A stretch of DNA of 64,000 nucleotides from Zoroaster sp. YZ-2022 (lineage: Eukaryota; Echinodermata; Asteroidea; Forcipulatida; Zoroasteridae), in NCBI GenBank assembly GCA_029582265.1, contig CM055816.1, positions 35,289,049 to 35,353,048 on the forward strand. The letters run 5' to 3'. Position numbers and translations under genes: made by a program. The notes beneath the pieces were generated by a model. The model worked only from the letters and a program-made list of their open reading frames with translations, did no database searches and was not told the origin of the DNA. Position 1 is the first letter of the stretch; every line of letters starts with the position of its first letter. Shown here piece after piece: positions 55,461 through 64,000 of the stretch.

Positions 55461-55787
55461 ATGAATGTTGAACGAGTGCAAGTTTTATTTACGAATATAT
55501 CTGTTGAACGAGTAAATGATGTTATATATAATCTTAACCAACTCGTAAATACCGCGAAAGAAAGACAAGAATTGGTACAAGTATTAAACGATAATACTGA
55601 AAAAGTAAAAGGTATATTTAATAGTATAGATGCTGAACGAGTAAAAGATCTATTGTTGAATCTTAACGAGCTTTTAAACGTCGATGGGTTATCTAAAACT
55701 AATTATTGGTTCCTATATTTTTTTATAAATTTAATAGATTATTCTTCGAGTACGTATAATAAATGGAAGAAGTACATAAGGTATTAA
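55461..55787 (+). CDS. Small helical protein with an internal duplication, element 2
   Basis: 108 residues, nearly identical to 17746-18072, with the two related halves (SVERVNDVIYNLNQLV, DAERVKDLLLNLNELL) and aromatic C-terminus conserved. It overlaps the next start (55763). Function unknown. Confidence 0.65.
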   Translation: MNVERVQVLFTNISVERVNDVIYNLNQLVNTAKERQELVQVLNDNTEKVKGIFNSIDAERVKDLLLNLNELLNVDGLSKTNYWFLYFFINLIDYSSSTYNKWKKYIRY

Positions 55788-56357
55788 ACGAAAATATACA
55801 GACGCCACTCGTTAACGACGTTAGCGTCAACGACGATAGCTTATTGCTGAAACAACGTCTTTTATCGGTTGTAATAGGAGGAGACTCAACCAAGTTTTTT
55901 CAAAGAACTAAGCGTTAGCGATATTGAAGCTTTGAGCGAGCAAGATCGAAAAGTATTACACGCGCAATACGAAACTAAATTAGGTCGCGATATTACTCAG
56001 TCTTTAGGTAGCACCATTATAACGCTATACGCTAAACTATTGGGGCTTAGTTTAAATCGTATTGATTTGTACGGCCATAAATTTCAAATTGATGATGAAG
56101 GTAAATTAATTTCAGATTTAGAAAAAGATCCGTTCATTAATAGCATGCTTAATACAGTGTTGTGTGAAATATACTACAAGTACGGTATGTTTCTCGCTCC
56201 GCTCAGCGTTTCGCTGATTACAGCAAAACATTTAAAAAGAAAAGAAGAAACATTATCTTCAATTGATAATAAAAGCGATGGAAACCAACGAGCAAACGAC
56301 TGTGCCGAAGGAGATTGCGCAACCGGAACCAAAGACCATTACCCAACCAGCGACTAA
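55763..56357 (+). pseudogene. Hypothetical Polinton protein (204-aa type), frameshifted
   Basis: The start MEEVHKVLNENIQTPLVND matches the element 1 gene. A 2-bp loss near 55902 (TTTTTTC instead of TATTTCGG) diverts the frame to a stop at about 55918. The remainder (55932-56357) matches the element 1 C-terminal part, including YYKYGMFLAPLSVSLITA. Function unknown. Confidence 0.7.
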
Positions 56358-56649
56358 GTCAAAAAACCCAAACAGAGTCGCTGCCGGTAAAAAACTCGCC
56401 GAACTTAATAGACAGAAAAAACTACAACTCGCTAAACCCGCAAAAATCGTTAAACTCGATAGCGAAGGTTATAAAGAAAACAACTCGATGAGCAATGAAA
56501 CGAGTTACTATTATATAGCAATAGCAATAGGTTTTATCGCTTATTTCTTGTTTAGAAGCAACTCAGAACCAACATCATTAAACGAACCCGCTAGCGTTAA
56601 ACTCGCTACACCACCCACCGCGCTAGAGAATGTTTTTGAAATGGAATAA
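56263..56649 (+). CDS. Basic, single-membrane-span protein, element 2
   Basis: 128 residues as called. The likely ATG is that of METNEQTTVPKEI (56278), giving 123 residues. It keeps NPNRVAAGKKLAELN, the Lys-rich block and a hydrophobic helix (YYYIAIAIGFIAYFLF). It overlaps the preceding gene in another frame. A possible DNA-binding, membrane-anchored virion protein; this is inference. Confidence 0.68.
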   Translation: MIIKAMETNEQTTVPKEIAQPEPKTITQPATKSKNPNRVAAGKKLAELNRQKKLQLAKPAKIVKLDSEGYKENNSMSNETSYYYIAIAIGFIAYFLFRSNSEPTSLNEPASVKLATPPTALENVFEME

Positions 56650-56681
56650 AAAGTTGTTTTTTATATTTAACGATTATAAAC

Positions 56682-56930
56682 ATGTCTTCAATGCCTATAA
56701 ATACGAAAACGATCGCCGATACAATTTATCACAGCTCAGTTATGACTCTTTTAGTCATTTGCTACAGCATGCTCGGTGAAACAATATTTAAAATGAAACC
56801 AGCCGATTTAGGAAAATTGGATATAAAAGACGGGTTAAAACTAACTGCGACGATTGGATTAAGCGGTGCGACGGAAATGTGGTTAGTTAAACAAGGAATT
56901 TTACCAAACTCGCTCATGCCCGCCGAATAA
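56682..56930 (+). CDS. Small hydrophobic Polinton protein, element 2
   Basis: 82 residues, same length as 19027-19275, with KMKPADLGKLDIKDGLKL and WLVKQGILPNS conserved. Substitutions cluster in the hydrophobic segments. Function unknown; membrane association likely. Confidence 0.65.
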   Translation: MSSMPINTKTIADTIYHSSVMTLLVICYSMLGETIFKMKPADLGKLDIKDGLKLTATIGLSGATEMWLVKQGILPNSLMPAE

Positions 56931-56958
56931 TGTTGAGAATAATATTTATAAATATTAA

Positions 56959-57948
56959 ATGGATGAACGAAAACTATCCAACGCTTATTATAGTCCGAGA
57001 GGATACTACAAAGGTCAAGATGCAATCAGCAAGCTGGCTAAAGAAACGAAAGTAAATGTAAAACTCGTTCGACAATGGATAAAAAAGCAAGCGCTGTGGC
57101 AAATTTATTTACCCTATCCTAAATATATTCCGAGACCAACCTCATCAAATAGTACGCTTGAAAAACCAAACGAGGTTCATCAAGCAGACTTGTTGTTTCT
57201 TCCGCACGACAAAGTCGGTAGAATTACGTACAAGTACGCGTTAACGGTCGTAGATGAAGCCAGCAGATATAAAGAAGCGCAACCTTTAATCGATAAAACA
57301 GCCGCGCGAGTAAGCGATGCTTTTGAAAAAATTTATAAACGATCGCCGTTGGTTTGGCCTAAAATTATAAAAGTCGACCCCGGAAAAGAATTCATGAGCA
57401 GCGTTAATGCTTTGATGAGCGAGCATCGAGTTAAAATTCAGCGAGGAGAGGTTGGAAATCACAGAGCTCAGGGTATAGTTGAGAGATTTAATAGAACTTT
57501 GAGCGAAAGATTATTTTCGCATCAATACGGTCAAGAAATTGCTACCGATACGAGAAATAGAGAATGGGTTAAAAGATTACCAGCGGTCGTAAAAGCGTTA
57601 AACAACGAGACGACGCGACTGATTAACTTGAAACCCAAAGACGCGATTAAATTACGTAGCGTCGAGCAAAATCCAGCCTCACCATCCGTTGTAAAGAACG
57701 AAAAAAGAATTCCCAATAATAGTTTAGTTCGGTATTTATACGCGCCGGGTGAAGCTGAAAAAGATACGAGGCGTAGAGCGACCGATCCTATATGGAGTTT
57801 AAAAATTTATAGAATATCTAAAACGATGAAGGCTGCGAATCAACCCATATTGTATTATGTAGAAGGAGGCCCCGCACGTAGTTTTGTAAGAGAAGAAATA
57901 CAAATTATTCCTAGAGATACAATGAATCCACCGATCGTTAAACGTTAA
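56959..57948 (+). CDS. int: Retroviral-type DDE integrase, element 2
   Basis: 329 residues. The catalytic triad is in HQADLLFLP, KVDPGKEF and QGIVERFNRTL. It has an N-terminal helix-turn-helix-like region and a basic C-terminal SH3-like part (GEAEKDTRRRATDPIW). It differs from element 1 mainly by loss of a short stretch near residue 127. The frame is intact, so it could in principle act on its own and related ends. It overlaps the PolB stop by 4 bp. Confidence 0.95.
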   Translation: MDERKLSNAYYSPRGYYKGQDAISKLAKETKVNVKLVRQWIKKQALWQIYLPYPKYIPRPTSSNSTLEKPNEVHQADLLFLPHDKVGRITYKYALTVVDEASRYKEAQPLIDKTAARVSDAFEKIYKRSPLVWPKIIKVDPGKEFMSSVNALMSEHRVKIQRGEVGNHRAQGIVERFNRTLSERLFSHQYGQEIATDTRNREWVKRLPAVVKALNNETTRLINLKPKDAIKLRSVEQNPASPSVVKNEKRIPNNSLVRYLYAPGEAEKDTRRRATDPIWSLKIYRISKTMKAANQPILYYVEGGPARSFVREEIQIIPRDTMNPPIVKR

Positions 57949-60900
57949 TCAATCATGTGATGACCGTAAGCAAGAGTGTGTATTCCGTTTTCTAAAATGT
58001 GTCTCTTTGTATCTAGAGGAGATAGTGATATTTTATTTATTCGAGTTGTATATAGTCTATGGTTTACGTGCCTAATAAAATTCATAGGGTGATGTAGAGT
58101 TTTTTTTAATGATAAAACTTGTTTATATCGCTCGTGTTTAATATCTTGTTCTAAAACTTGTCTTTTAACGCCTTTAGCTTTTCTTATTTCAGCTTTGTCT
58201 GATAAAAGTATCGAATACATTTTGGGTCTTAAACAAACAACTTCAGAAATTACAGTTTTCGCACACTCGTCTTTCATTTTACCGATCACTTTTTTGTTTT
58301 CTTCAGAAAACAGAAAATGACTCTTGTCGTAATTACTAAAATCGTATAAATGCTTGTCTTTTTTCATATCTTTGTAAACATTTTTCGTTTTAATTTCCAA
58401 TAATAAGCTATCTGTATCCGTGTAAATCAACTCGCAATTATTTTTATACTTGCTTTTTAAATGATTGTAATAAAAATCGTACATATGAACCTTGGATATA
58501 TCCAATATACTCATTCCTACGTAAATCGGGCGGTTGAGTTTGAGTTTTGTTTTGTGCATGTGAATCGCTACTAGATCGTTATCGAAAATCCTAGCCTCTG
58601 CAAAATTTGGTCTCGCAATGAGTTGACGAATTTGATTTTCCGCTTTTTCATCGTTTAATCGCTTCAAATTTACGTTAACGCGATTTCGTACATTTTCCAT
58701 CGTCTTTCCAAAAACCGAATTGTTCATCAGTTTGTATAAATCTTTTTCAAAATCACTCGTCGCATCTTTTCTTAATCGTGTATTTAAATCAATGTACGAT
58801 TTCATCCAACATGATTCGTCAAATTCTAAAACTTTGTGAATTTTAGTCAGCTTCATGCCGAGTTGTAAATGCAATAGTAAATTACGATAATGAAGCACGT
58901 AGTTTTTCTTGTTGTATAAATTTGGAACCAGTTTAGTAACGTTTGGTGCTGGTTTATCTTTTAGTAAATTCTTTTGATAGTCGCTCATCCATTCTTTCGG
59001 TACTATCAACGACTCTGGCGCGAGTGGAAATGCGTTGTGAGAATCGTGTAATTCTTTGGGGTATTCTAAATCAACTTGTAAAATGTATCCTTTATTGCCT
59101 TTAAATCCTTGGTTCTCGAGTCTGTCAATTTGTTTTTGCGATAACCATTTAAAATTACCGGTTGGTAAAGGTTGACTCATGGCATAGCCGTATAAATTAT
59201 TAGCGTCCAAATAAACAAGATAGCTCGACGGAATCGTTTTATCGTAGTCGTCTAAATACGCGTTGTTTGCTTTCACGTATCGTTTACTCGCCATGCACGT
59301 TCCTCCTCGTGTACCCTTTTCTATAAACAAATGCATGTTGACATCTGTAAACAAATCTAAAGTTTGTTTTGAATGTTTTAATAAAGCGTCCCAACTCAGA
59401 CCCGGACTCGTATAATAATTAGCTGGATCTAAACCGTACTGTTTTAAACAAGTATTACGAAAGTTTTCAAATACGTCCGCCAACAAGCAAGTATCGGTAC
59501 GCACGTACAAATCGTGATAATCACCCAAGTTTTTACAATCAAACTTGTTGTAAACGTTTTTAGCATGCTCGTATTGAGAGGTTGTAATGTGTTGACAGTT
59601 TAGACTACTGTAAAAACATTCTATAGAAGGAAGTTGCGTTTCTTTGAAACGCTCGAAAGAGTCCATGTACTCGTAAGGATAAATGCCCTTGCTTTTAATG
59701 AGATTGAATGTTTCTACATTTGGTTCAAACTTGCTTGTAATTGGAAAAGAATCGTTTGATTTTACGAGTTTGTCCAACGAAGCTAGTAAAAATTGAGCGC
59801 TGTCTATAAATCGTAGTTGATTAATACTAAAAGAAATATACTTTTCGATATTGTTTGGAATACAATTTAGATTTCCCTCGATGAGACCAGCGGCCTGCAT
59901 AATGAGATGAGAGTCGTAGCCTCGCAAATTATGAAATACGACTGGAATAAACGTTATCTTTGGTTTAAACTCAGTCTTAAATTACATTTATTATGAGCAG
60001 CGCCTCGATACTTTCCGGTAGTGTGGCAATGATCTCTAACTTTTTCAAAACCTCTTTTAAATTCTTTGACTTTTTCGTTATACTTGCGTTTTAATTTTTC
60101 CAACACATCATCGTATTCTTCTTCGGTAATGATATCGTATTTTTTGTTACGATAATGTTCTTTTAATACATTTTCGTATTCTCGTTGACAATATAATTCT
60201 TTTTTACATTCTTTTAAGCAGGCCCAACATTTACATTTTCCGCCGCTCGTATAATATTTTTCGTCATGAATATGGAAATTGTCTTCCCATTCACAAATCC
60301 AACATTTTTTAGCTGAGTTGAAATCTTTTACATTTTCTTTAGTCATGTTTAATTTGTTAGGATTTTTAAATATCTCGTTGATCTTTTCTTCTTCTTTCTG
60401 TAATTCATTTAAAAAATGTTTAGCCGCATCTTCTCCCCTGTACGTGTGGGTAAAACTACTTTTACCATCGCATTTTACAACGACGTACGAATAGCCGCAA
60501 ACGACGTGTTCTTGTAGTTTTGTAGTATTGGTAGAGTTTACATCGTCGATCTTTTTAATAATACTTTCAAAGTCGGCGTATATTACAAATGGAACTTTCA
60601 TCTTTTTATAAAAATTTATAAATTGAAGCGTATCTTTTTTACCTTTTTCCGGCATTATGATAGTCGTCGGTCTGTCGTTTATTCCCTTACACATTTTTAT
60701 GTGATTTTCGAGATACGCTTCTGTCGAGAAACCCTGTAAACATCTCAAACAAAAATGTTGACGATGTTCGTGTTTAGTTTGATCGAAAAGTAATTTATTC
60801 ACATCTTTAATGTAAACGTAGTGAGATCTAGTTCCTTCTTCTTCTTCTTTGTGAATTAATAATAAATTTATACGATCCAGCTCTGCGGGTTGATCGCTAA

Positions 60901-61912
60901 TTTGATAAACCATAATCACGTTTGACTCACAACCAAAAACGTTTATCGCTATATTGTTTTGTTTCTCTGCGAGTTTAATTTGATTGAGGGGTGTAGGAGC
61001 GTCGATATTACTAAAATTAAAACCATCATCTATTGGGTACTTGCTCGTTCTATCAGAATGATCGCTAGCTGGAAAAAAATGAGCGCGTAAAGCCCACCGC
61101 AAACAATCGTCGTCTTTGTTTTTTACGTTGATGCACGCTTTTTTATTTTTAATATAATCGCATAGATTTATATAAGAGCCTCCTTTCAGAGGCTGAAAGT
61201 TGCTAATTCTAACGTTCATTTTAACGATACGATCTATTACCCATCCACTACCTTCTTGAGTATATTTTTCTAAAGTCTCTTGAATTTGTGAAAAAACACC
61301 ATCTAATATATTTTTGATATCATGCAAATTAAATAAAGCAATTTGCCCATTATTATGAATATTTGATTCAATTTCATCCGTGTCGTTTGGGATTACTTTA
61401 AGTAATTTAAAGCACACGAATATCATAAACTTAAACGCTTTAAAATCTTTCAAGTCTTTAGTCAACTCGGCGATAATCTTTGGTTTTACAGCTCTAACAA
61501 AAACATTTAAATCTTTTTCTTTGCTATGATTCAACGGAACAATCATTAAATGTTGACGTAAATAACTACCACCATTGATCGGTGGGTTAAATTTCAACTT
61601 TGTTTCACGATTTAGAAACCTTTTAATAGCGTTAATATAATCTTTTTTAATCAATTTCCCTTTTTTCCCAGAGCCGTGTAGCGGTAGCTCAATATTTGAG
61701 AGCTGTACGCGATCTAGTAATTCCTCGAAATTTAATTCATATAATGGTTTTGGTTTTTGGAGATTTATATACTTTTTAACCGCTTTGTACCAACTGCGTT
61801 TATCTACTCTATTATTACTGTTTGGTATTATAATTATTCCACCAATGCGTTGTTGAGTAAAAACTTTCAATTCTTCCAATGTCCATTTCGATAAATGTTT
61901 CGTTCTCTCCAT
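57945..61912 (-). pseudogene. polB: Protein-primed family B DNA polymerase with a 1-bp frameshift
   Basis: The N-terminal part (59954-61912, 652 codons) holds the SAP-like start, DDDCLRWALRAH, the C2HC finger and Exo I YADFES. A zinc-rich insert (CWICEWEDNF, then CKCWACLKEC) about 60 residues larger than in element 1 precedes the HCHTTGKYRGAAH motif. A 1-bp loss in an A run near 59966 shifts the frame. The rest (57945-59927 and slightly upstream) carries Exo II, palm motif A (YLDANNLYGYAM), motif B (KLMNNSVFGK) and motif C YTDTDS (about 58407-58424). The homopolymer position makes a sequencing error plausible. Confidence 0.93.
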
Positions 61913-61965
61913 CTTTACTATTATACAACTAGATAATATATATTCATTATGTCACTTTTTAAGGT
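61913..61965 (-). promoter_or_regulatory. Leader/promoter of PolB, element 2
   Basis: Inverted copy of 47364-47414, ending at the PolB ATG. Same TATA-like core. Promoter role inferred from repetition and position. Confidence 0.55.
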
Positions 61966-61995
61966 CTCTTTAAAAAAAAAAACCACGTTAAAGCC

Positions 61996-62220
61996 TCATC
62001 GATTACTCACCAAGTCTGTAATGACCGTGTAAACACGAGTTACGTGACCGTTTTCTAAAATGTGTCTCCTTGTAGATATTTTATTTACAACTAGTTTCCA
62101 AACGTAGTGATATTTATCGTCTTTATAAATCAATAGTAATTTTACGTGACTACATATTAATCGATTAAACTCTTTCAATTCTTTCAATGTCGATTCCGAT
62201 AAATGTTTCGTTGTATTCAT
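61996..62220 (-). CDS. TIR-resident mosaic mini-ORF, element 2 right copy
   Basis: Mirror image of 47107-47331, with the same 74-residue product made of N-terminal, middle and C-terminal PolB-like pieces. It lies just upstream of PolB on the same strand, behind its own leader copy. Confidence 0.55.
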   Translation of the reverse strand: MNTTKHLSESTLKELKEFNRLICSHVKLLLIYKDDKYHYVWKLVVNKISTRRHILENGHVTRVYTVITDLVSNR

Positions 62221-62270
62221 CTTTATTATACAACTAGATAATATATATTCATTATGTCACTTTTTAAGGT
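62221..62270 (-). promoter_or_regulatory. Leader/promoter of the right TIR ORF, element 2
   Basis: Inverted copy of 47058-47106, ending at the ATG of the right TIR ORF. Function inferred. Confidence 0.55.
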
Positions 62271-62724
62271 CTCGTTTTAAAAAAAACAAAAAAAAACAAC
62301 AACAACAACAACAACACACTAGTAGTAATGTCAGATGCCGCAGGCCGATCAACATCTTAAAAGATATCTTTTAAAGATGGTTCCAAACTACTTTTATAAA
62401 AATGATATGTTTTCTTATCAATTGATAAGAAAACTAATATTTCTTGTTATTTTTACTTTTTCTTACAATACGATTGTAGCGCTGATAAACAAACGAGCTT
62501 GAGTAAAACATACTCAAGCTCGAGTTTTTTTAATCTCACTCTCTCGTGAGATTAAAATGTACTCATTCGTTTTAGCGTATTTTAATAAAATTGATTATTC
62601 TTACTTAAACTAATATTTTTTAGAAATTCATTTCTAAAAATGATATTCTCAAAAAGTAGTTTGGAACCATCTTTAAATATCTTTTTAAGGAGTTGGTCGG
62701 CCTGCGGCATCTGACATTACTACT

Positions 62725-62729
62725 GGGGG
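62725..62729. repeat. Target-site duplication, right of element 2
   Basis: GGGGG, followed by C. Pairs with 46598-46602. Confidence 0.75.
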
Positions 62730-62739
62730 CGAAGGGATA

Positions 62740-62910
62740 TGGGAGGGCGAGGGGATATGGGAGGAAGAGGGGATATGGGAGGGAGAGGGGATATGGGAGG
62801 GAGAGGGGATATGGGAGGTAGAGGGGATTTGGGAGGTAGAGGGGATGTGGGAGGGAGAAGGAATGTGGGAGGTAGAGGGGATATGGGAGGGAGAAGGAAC
62901 ATGGGAGGTA
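62740..62910. repeat. Short tandem repeat in LINE-A ORF1 (HIPSPS-coding)
   Basis: About nine units of 18 bp of the type GGGATATGGGAGGGAGAG, encoding repeated His-Ile-Pro-Ser-(Pro/Thr)-Ser on the minus strand. They lie immediately beside the element 2 insertion point. Confidence 0.85.
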
Positions 62911-63974
62911 GATGGTCTTGAGGTGGGAGAGGGTTGGGCTGGTGAGGGAGGGTGGACAGTGGTAGAAGAGTGGGTAGGTTTGGTTATGTGTGCGGGTTTG
63001 GCGGTGGGATTGTGCGTTTGTGCGTTTTTAGCAGGGTGTTTAGGATCGGATTTTTTATTTGCAAAGACTGGGGGTGGGTCGAGATGATTTGAGTCATTTG
63101 TTTTGTTAGGGGCCTTACTCTTCTCACAGAAGCGAGAAATATGCCCCAGTCCGCCACAATTAAAACATTTTACAGTAAATTCAGTGGTGATGTATACATG
63201 GTGGTTTCTCCCCGAGTGCTGAAAGGTTATGGCACTCGGGGGTGTAATGTTCTGGGGCATAATCACATGAACCTGCCTTCTGAAAGAAAGGATGTGGGAA
63301 TTTTCTTTTTTTTTACAACCCAGGGGTAGAGGCTTTACCTGAGAGACGACTTTGCAGAAAGGTGATAGCTGGTGTACGAGAACATAGTCGGGTATTTCTG
63401 AGTAAACGTTGCTAAGTGTTAGGCGTACGGCAGGCTGGACCAGGGGTGTCAACTCAAGGTAGGAGCCCTTGTATGAAAAACCAGTTTGTACAGCGTTAAG
63501 GGCAACCTGCCTCGAGTCGAAGTAGACTGCAACCCGGCCATGGGAGATTCGTGATGCCGAGTGGATGTATGCCGAAGCCAGTGTATCCGTCATGGCGTCG
63601 ATGTATGTATTGACGGACACACTGGCATCGGCTTGGAATGTAACCCCACTGTTCCTGTCGGGACGCAGCCCGACAGGAACAATGGGATCAGTGGGTACAT
63701 TGGGGCCGGGTGCAGTCATCCCTGACCCAGCCTTTTGTGTTTGTTGTGCTTGGCTGGCCAACCAAGGTCCTAAAACTATACAGAAAACGAAAAGAAATTA
63801 CCTTAAAAAATACGAAATTGAAGAAAAACCCGACAATATGAGGGGACCTATAGTAACCTATGAGTAATAAGTAAGCAAATAGTATAAAAACTGTTACCAT
63901 TAGGTGTTCAAAATAAACGAAAAAACTAGAATCTCCGGAGCTCAAATACACACGTCCTATCGCTGTGAAAAAAA

Positions 63975-64000
63975 GAAAGAGAGAGAGAGAGAGAGAGAGA
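63975..64000. repeat. (GA)n microsatellite at the LINE-A 5' end
   Basis: A GA tract that runs off the window, bounding LINE-A on its 5' side. Confidence 0.95.

Larger units (their letters stand above)
46603..62724. mobile_element. Polinton/Maverick element 2, complete (16.1 kb)
   Basis: Inverted termini AGTAGTAATGTCAGATG at 46603 and 62724 with equal-length 825-bp TIRs. The gene order is identical to element 1. It is inserted in LINE-A ORF1. Open genes include the integrase, penton, both 440-aa-type genes and the zinc-ribbon gene. Broken ones are MCP (nonsense), ATPase (5-bp insertion near the start), the 204-aa-type gene (frameshift) and PolB (1-bp frameshift). Confidence 0.97.
61900..62724. 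repeat. Right TIR of element 2 (825 bp)
   Basis: Inverted partner of 46603-47427, equal in length. The terminal block 62321-62724 begins AGTAGTAATGTCAGATGCCG at its inner edge and ends with the inverse at 62724. Near-identity of the two TIRs suggests recent insertion or ongoing homogenisation. Confidence 0.93.
62725..63761 (-). pseudogene. LINE-A ORF1, 5' part (CCHC protein)
   Basis: The ATG at 63761 (MASQAQQTQKAG) opens a frame of about 344 LINE codons that then runs into Polinton element 2. Order: an RNA-binding-like region (TFQADASVSVNTYIDAMTDT, SYLELTPLVQPAVRLTLS), a CCHC knuckle (CFNCGGLGHISRFC, near 63160) and a low-complexity tail of HIPSPS/HIPSTS repeats. Only the last dozen residues of the apparent ORF come from the Polinton terminus. 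The frame is otherwise intact, so the Polinton is its main lesion on this side. Confidence 0.88.
40741..63974 (-). mobile_element. LINE-A, Tx1-type non-LTR retrotransposon, interrupted by element 2 and a MITE
   Basis: Its 5' end near 63974 abuts (GA)n that runs to the window end. Its 5' sequence (CCGGAGCTCAAATACACACG region) is homologous to LINE-B's. In minus order it carries ORF1 (63761-62730, then Polinton element 2, then 46602-45750), ORF2 (45735-41195, interrupted by the TTAA MITE) and a 3' UTR (41194-40741). Without insertions the element is about 6.5 kb. It is the oldest layer at this locus. Confidence 0.9.

Noticed and set aside
62685..62724. Apparent C-terminus of LINE-A ORF1 (VVMSDAAGRPTP)
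   Set aside because: This is translation into the Polinton terminus, not part of the LINE protein.
46603..62724. Free virus or virophage contig misassembled into the host
   Set aside because: The direct repeat and restored LINE reading frame show a genuine chromosomal insertion.

Overview
This window looks like repeat-rich chromosomal DNA from an invertebrate metazoan, probably marine; I cannot name the species. The evidence is a spliceosomal intron (GT..AG), tRNA-derived SINE-like units, long microsatellites, scaffold gaps of exactly 500 N, and several classes of eukaryotic transposon. I found no ordinary host gene. Almost everything recognisable is a mobile or endogenised element, many nested in one another.

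The dominant content is three Polinton/Maverick-type (adintovirus-like) DNA elements in the same orientation. Element 0 (1-2162) shows only its right end. Element 1 (8447-25293) and element 2 (46603-62724) are complete and collinear. From left to right each carries: a terminal inverted repeat (TIR) with a small ORF built from polymerase fragments; a Cys-rich zinc-ribbon-like protein; a hydrophobic protein with YPxL motif(s); two proteins sharing the start MASIYGPSR; a probable penton protein; two structural/membrane proteins (about 440 aa each); a small membrane protein; the double-jelly-roll major capsid protein (MCP); an FtsK/HerA-type packaging ATPase; a tandem-repeat spacer; four small proteins; a DDE (retroviral-type) integrase; and a protein-primed family B DNA polymerase that abuts the right TIR. 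The set implies replication by PolB, packaging by the ATPase into a jelly-roll capsid, and chromosomal insertion by the integrase. Both complete copies carry damage, mostly in different genes. PolB and MCP are broken in both by independent lesions, while the integrase is open in both. Many lesions are 1-2 base indels, so assembly error must be excluded.

Region by region: 2163-8446 is mostly featureless DNA with a gap, a LINE 3' end and four tandem SINE-like units. 25294-33410 holds a SINE-like unit, a decayed HUH-endonuclease/SF3-helicase (Rep/NS1-like) gene with an intron, a decayed Tc1-type transposase, a diverged duplicate and a second gap. 33411-64000 is a head-to-tail array of Tx1-type non-LTR retrotransposons on the minus strand, each bounded by (GA/TC)n microsatellite: LINE-B (33716-39995), a short LINE tail C (40204-40718) and LINE-A (40741 to about 63974). 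LINE-A was later interrupted by a TTAA-flanked (piggyBac-like) MITE in ORF2 and by Polinton element 2 in ORF1.

The least expected features are the Polinton ends. The outer 400-530 bp of each TIR is bounded on both sides by inverted copies of the terminal sequence. Just inside lies a promoter-like leader that is repeated before the TIR ORF and before the gene at each end, plus a small ORF that is a mosaic of pieces of the element's own genes. Target-site duplications appear to be 5 bp, and for element 2 this length restores the interrupted LINE reading frame exactly.
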